A DNA stretch of 8,022 nucleotides from CAMYLY01 sp039587215 (GTDB taxonomy: Bacteria; Gemmatimonadota; Gemmatimonadetes; Gemmatimonadales; GWC2-71-9), in the NCBI GenBank assembly GCA_039587215.1, contig JBDHIW010000108.1:1-8022 (forward strand), read 5' to 3'. Each line of letters starts with the position of its first letter. The first letter of the stretch is position 1. Position numbers and translations under genes: made by a program. A model generated the notes under the pieces. It had not been told where the DNA came from. It searched no databases and worked only from the letters and a program-made list of their open reading frames with translations. Of this stretch, positions 6,385 to 8,022 are shown one piece after another.

Positions 6385-6921
6385 ATGCGCACGCGACCCA
6401 CGCTCACCCGCCTTGCGGGAGCACTCGCCCTGCTCGCCGTGCTCGGCACCGCGGCGCAGGCGCAGCAGAAGATCGAAGTCGGAACCGGCCTCGGGGTCTC
6501 TATCCTGACCAACGGGAGTACGGTCACCACATTCGGTATGCCCGGCGGCGGCATCATCAGCCAGGCTACGATGCATGCGAGCTTTGGCGATCGCCTCATG
6601 ATCTACCCGGAGATCGCGTTCAACCTGGTGAGCGGCGGCGGTTCGACGGCCACGACCATCGGGATGGCGGCCAACGTCGGCTACCTCTTCTCTGGTGCCG
6701 GGATGAACTCCCCCTACTTCGCCGCGTCCGGCGCTTTCCAGTTCGTGGATGCCTTCGGGAGCGCCACCGCGTTCGCCGCAGGTGCCAAGGTCGGCTATCG
6801 GCTGATCGTGGGAGAGTCCCTCGCCGTGAGGCTCGAGGCGGGCTATCGCCGCTGGTTCAACGACTTCGAAGGAAACGAGATCATCGCGGGAATCCGGCTG
6901 GGCGCCCTGATCGGCAGCTGA
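6385..6921 (+). CDS. Small outer-membrane beta-barrel protein
   Basis: The 178-residue precursor has a clear signal peptide: basic MRTRPTLTR, a hydrophobic core rich in Ala and Leu, and a signal peptidase I site TAAQA/QQ after residue 26. The mature part (about 152 residues) contains no cysteine and alternates short amphipathic strands (for example KIEVGTGLGVSI, RLMIYPEIAFNLV, GMAANVGYLF, AGAKVGYRLIVG, SLAVRLEAGYRR, IIAGIRLGAL) with Gly/Ser/Thr/Asn-rich turns. Its size fits an eight-stranded barrel of the OmpA/OmpX-like beta-barrel type. It lacks the usual terminal aromatic residue and ends in LGALIGS. It begins 47 bases after waaA and may be co-transcribed with it, or have its own promoter, which I do not recognise in the gap. 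The strong ribosome site suggests good expression. The specific role is unknown. Confidence 0.88.
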   Translation: MRTRPTLTRLAGALALLAVLGTAAQAQQKIEVGTGLGVSILTNGSTVTTFGMPGGGIISQATMHASFGDRLMIYPEIAFNLVSGGGSTATTIGMAANVGYLFSGAGMNSPYFAASGAFQFVDAFGSATAFAAGAKVGYRLIVGESLAVRLEAGYRRWFNDFEGNEIIAGIRLGALIGS

Positions 6922-6951
6922 GTTCCGGCCGCCGTCCGGCAGAAACGATGA

Positions 6952-6983
6952 GGGCGGGGAGCGGCCACTGCCGCCCCCCGCCC
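6952..6983. terminator. GC-rich hairpin between convergent genes (likely bidirectional terminator)
   Basis: GGGCGGGG (6952-6959) pairs exactly with CCCCGCCC (6976-6983). After one A/C mismatch the stem continues with GCGG (6961-6964) and CCGC (6971-6974), closing a 6-base loop CCACTG. It lies 30 bases after the barrel gene stop and 31 bases from the stop of the minus-strand lipoprotein gene. There is no T-run on either side, so it is a strong structure but not a classic intrinsic terminator. Confidence 0.6.
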
Positions 6984-7014
6984 GCGAATCCACCTCTCCC
7001 AGGCTGGGGCAGGT

Positions 7015-7401
7015 CTACTGCCGGACCACCACTCCCTCGAAGGTGACCGTCCGCGGCACGACCATCCCAACCGTCAAAATCGAGATCAGGATGTCCGAAA
7101 AGCGGCTTCGCACCTTGATGCGCAAATCGGCAACTCGGGCGTTGCTCGTCGCCTGCGCGCTCAGCACGTCATCGATCGACGGTCGCGCGGCGTGCACCAG
7201 GCCGGCCACGAGGTAGATCGACTTTCGGCTGATGGAGAACGGTTCGCCGGTCGCGGACGTCGCGGCGGCGGACGCCATGGTGGCATCCACGCCCAGCGTG
7301 GTTGCGTCGAATGTCTGTGCACATCCGACGACAGCGAGACCCCACACGAGGGCAACGAGCGGGGCCCATCCACGCCCGCGGCGAATTGCATCCACGATCA
7401 C
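7015..7401 (-). CDS. Small Bor-like lipoprotein
   Basis: This 128-residue protein begins with a basic segment and a hydrophobic stretch ending in the lipobox VVGC, so the lipidated residue would be C27 and the mature chain about 102 residues. After a Thr/Ala-rich linker (30-52) the domain runs from about 55 to 126. It has the layout of the Bor/Iss lipoprotein family: a strand with YLVAGLV, a Val-rich middle (ARVADLRIKVR), a hydrophobic DILISILTVGMVVPRTV segment, and a final strand FEGVVV. Bor family members are surface lipoproteins linked to serum resistance in enterobacteria; whether that role holds here is unknown. GTG 7401 is preferred over GTG 7395 because AGGT lies 6 bases before it. It is downstream of a barrel protein gene on the same strand but separated from it by a strong hairpin. 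The match to Bor is by pattern only. Confidence 0.8.
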   Translation of the reverse strand: MIVDAIRRGRGWAPLVALVWGLAVVGCAQTFDATTLGVDATMASAAATSATGEPFSISRKSIYLVAGLVHAARPSIDDVLSAQATSNARVADLRIKVRSRFSDILISILTVGMVVPRTVTFEGVVVRQ

Positions 7402-7451
7402 TGATGTACCTGTCTGACGGAGTTGGGTTCCCTAAACGCCCGGAAATGCTG

Positions 7452-7483
7452 CGGGGCGCTTCCGGTTACCCGGAAGCGCCCCG
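7452..7483 (-). terminator. Perfect 14-bp stem hairpin after the right-hand barrel gene
   Basis: CGGGGCGCTTCCGG (7452-7465) pairs with CCGGAAGCGCCCCG (7470-7483) without mismatch, leaving a 4-base loop TTAC. It lies 39 bases past the stop of the minus-strand barrel gene and 50 bases before the start of the lipoprotein gene. Reading the minus strand, the stem is followed by CAGCATTTCC, which has only a three-base T run. It is the best terminator candidate in the window, and could alternatively attenuate read-through or protect the 3' end of the upstream mRNA. Confidence 0.75.
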
Positions 7484-7522
7484 TGAAGCTAGCGATGATC
7501 TCCCGTTCGGGAAACCGGTCGC

Positions 7523-8022
7523 TTACAGACCGAACTTGTAGTGGATGCCGCCGCCGACCAGCATCGGCGAACCACCACTCACGTTCGTGTAGTCAATCGC
7601 GGCGTGGAAGCCGAAGCCCATCGGCGTGTTGATGTTCACGCCAGCCGAGCCACCGAACTTCGTCGTGCTGCCCGAGAGGCCACCGACGCTGACCCGGGAG
7701 TACCGGATACCAGGCGCGGCCCACACGTCAAAGCCCATGCTGCCGCCACCCGGAGGGGTGATCGTAATCAGCGCACCGGCCGGGATCGTCAGCACGTTCG
7801 TGCCGCTCTTGCTCCAGTAGTTACCGCCGGCGTAGACGCCGACCTTCAGCGGCGAGCCAGGCATGCTCAGGAAGTTCGCCGCCACGTTCGCACCGAAGTT
7901 GGCGATCTTGAGATCAAGACCGTACCCGGCGTTCGCGTTGACGACAAGCATGCCAGCACCGATCGTCGCGCGACCGCCGACGTACTTTTCCTTGCCCGAC
8001 GCGTCGTTGATGCCGTAACCAA
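7523..8022 (-). CDS. Outer-membrane beta-barrel protein, C-terminal part (partial, runs off right edge)
   Basis: The frame is open from the right edge of the window to TAA at 7523-7525, giving 165 visible residues. An ATG at 7951 is internal, since coding-like sequence continues upstream of it (GYGINDASGKEKYVGGRATI and onward). The chain consists of alternating strands with Gly/Asn/Ser-rich turns, such as LVVNANAGYGLDLKIANFG, LKVGVYAGGNYW, SMGFDVWAAPGIRYSRVSV, TTKFGGSAGVNINT and GFHAAIDYTNV. It ends in GGGIHYKFGL, with the barrel-closing strand typical of outer-membrane proteins but Leu rather than Phe last. No cysteine is visible. The signal peptide would be outside the window. The strong hairpin at its 3' end points to an efficiently terminated and perhaps highly expressed transcript. 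The exact family is not recognisable. Confidence 0.85.
   Translation of the reverse strand, partial: GYGINDASGKEKYVGGRATIGAGMLVVNANAGYGLDLKIANFGANVAANFLSMPGSPLKVGVYAGGNYWSKSGTNVLTIPAGALITITPPGGGSMGFDVWAAPGIRYSRVSVGGLSGSTTKFGGSAGVNINTPMGFGFHAAIDYTNVSGGSPMLVGGGIHYKFGL

Noticed and set aside
7523..7951. A complete 142-residue barrel protein starting at ATG 7951.
   Set aside because: Coding-like barrel sequence continues in frame upstream to the window edge and no signal peptide follows that ATG, so it is an internal methionine of a longer gene.

Overview
The window is a high-GC stretch (GC falls only around positions 1645-1720) from a Gram-negative-type bacterium. A Kdo transferase (waaA), two outer-membrane beta-barrel proteins and at least one lipoprotein show a diderm envelope. 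The gene mix and protein style suggest Gemmatimonadota, but this is inference from family knowledge; no marker for taxonomy such as rRNA is present. No mobile element, CRISPR array, tRNA or rRNA was seen. Most of the window is ordinary core and envelope biology.

Layout. (1) Positions 1-1644, plus strand: the last 44 codons of an unidentified gene with an arginine-rich tail overlap the start of metG (methionyl-tRNA synthetase, complete). (2) Positions 1645-1787: an AT-richer gap with a good sigma-70-type promoter. (3) Positions 1788-4274, plus strand: a likely three-gene operon of a membrane-anchored M23 peptidase, a putative lipoprotein with a split regulatory-type beta domain, and a secreted DsbA-like thiol oxidoreductase. 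It ends in a hairpin shared with a convergent gene. (4) Positions 4299-5054, minus strand: a CPBP-family membrane protease. (5) Positions 5072-6337, plus strand: waaA, starting only 17-26 bp from the divergent CPBP gene. (6) Positions 6385-6921, plus strand: a small outer-membrane barrel protein, followed by a GC-rich hairpin. (7) Positions 7015-8022, minus strand: a small Bor-like lipoprotein, a perfect 14-bp stem hairpin, and the C-terminal part of a second barrel protein running off the right edge.

How it fits together. Apart from metG and the partial upstream gene, every gene acts at the cell envelope: peptidoglycan cleavage, extracytoplasmic thiol redox, intramembrane proteolysis, lipid A-Kdo synthesis, and outer-membrane proteins or lipoproteins. 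The least described element is the lipoprotein at 2749-3528, whose beta domain seems to be interrupted by about 140 mostly helical residues and which is sandwiched between the peptidase and the thiol oxidoreductase. I found no clear evidence of a novel defence or mobile system.
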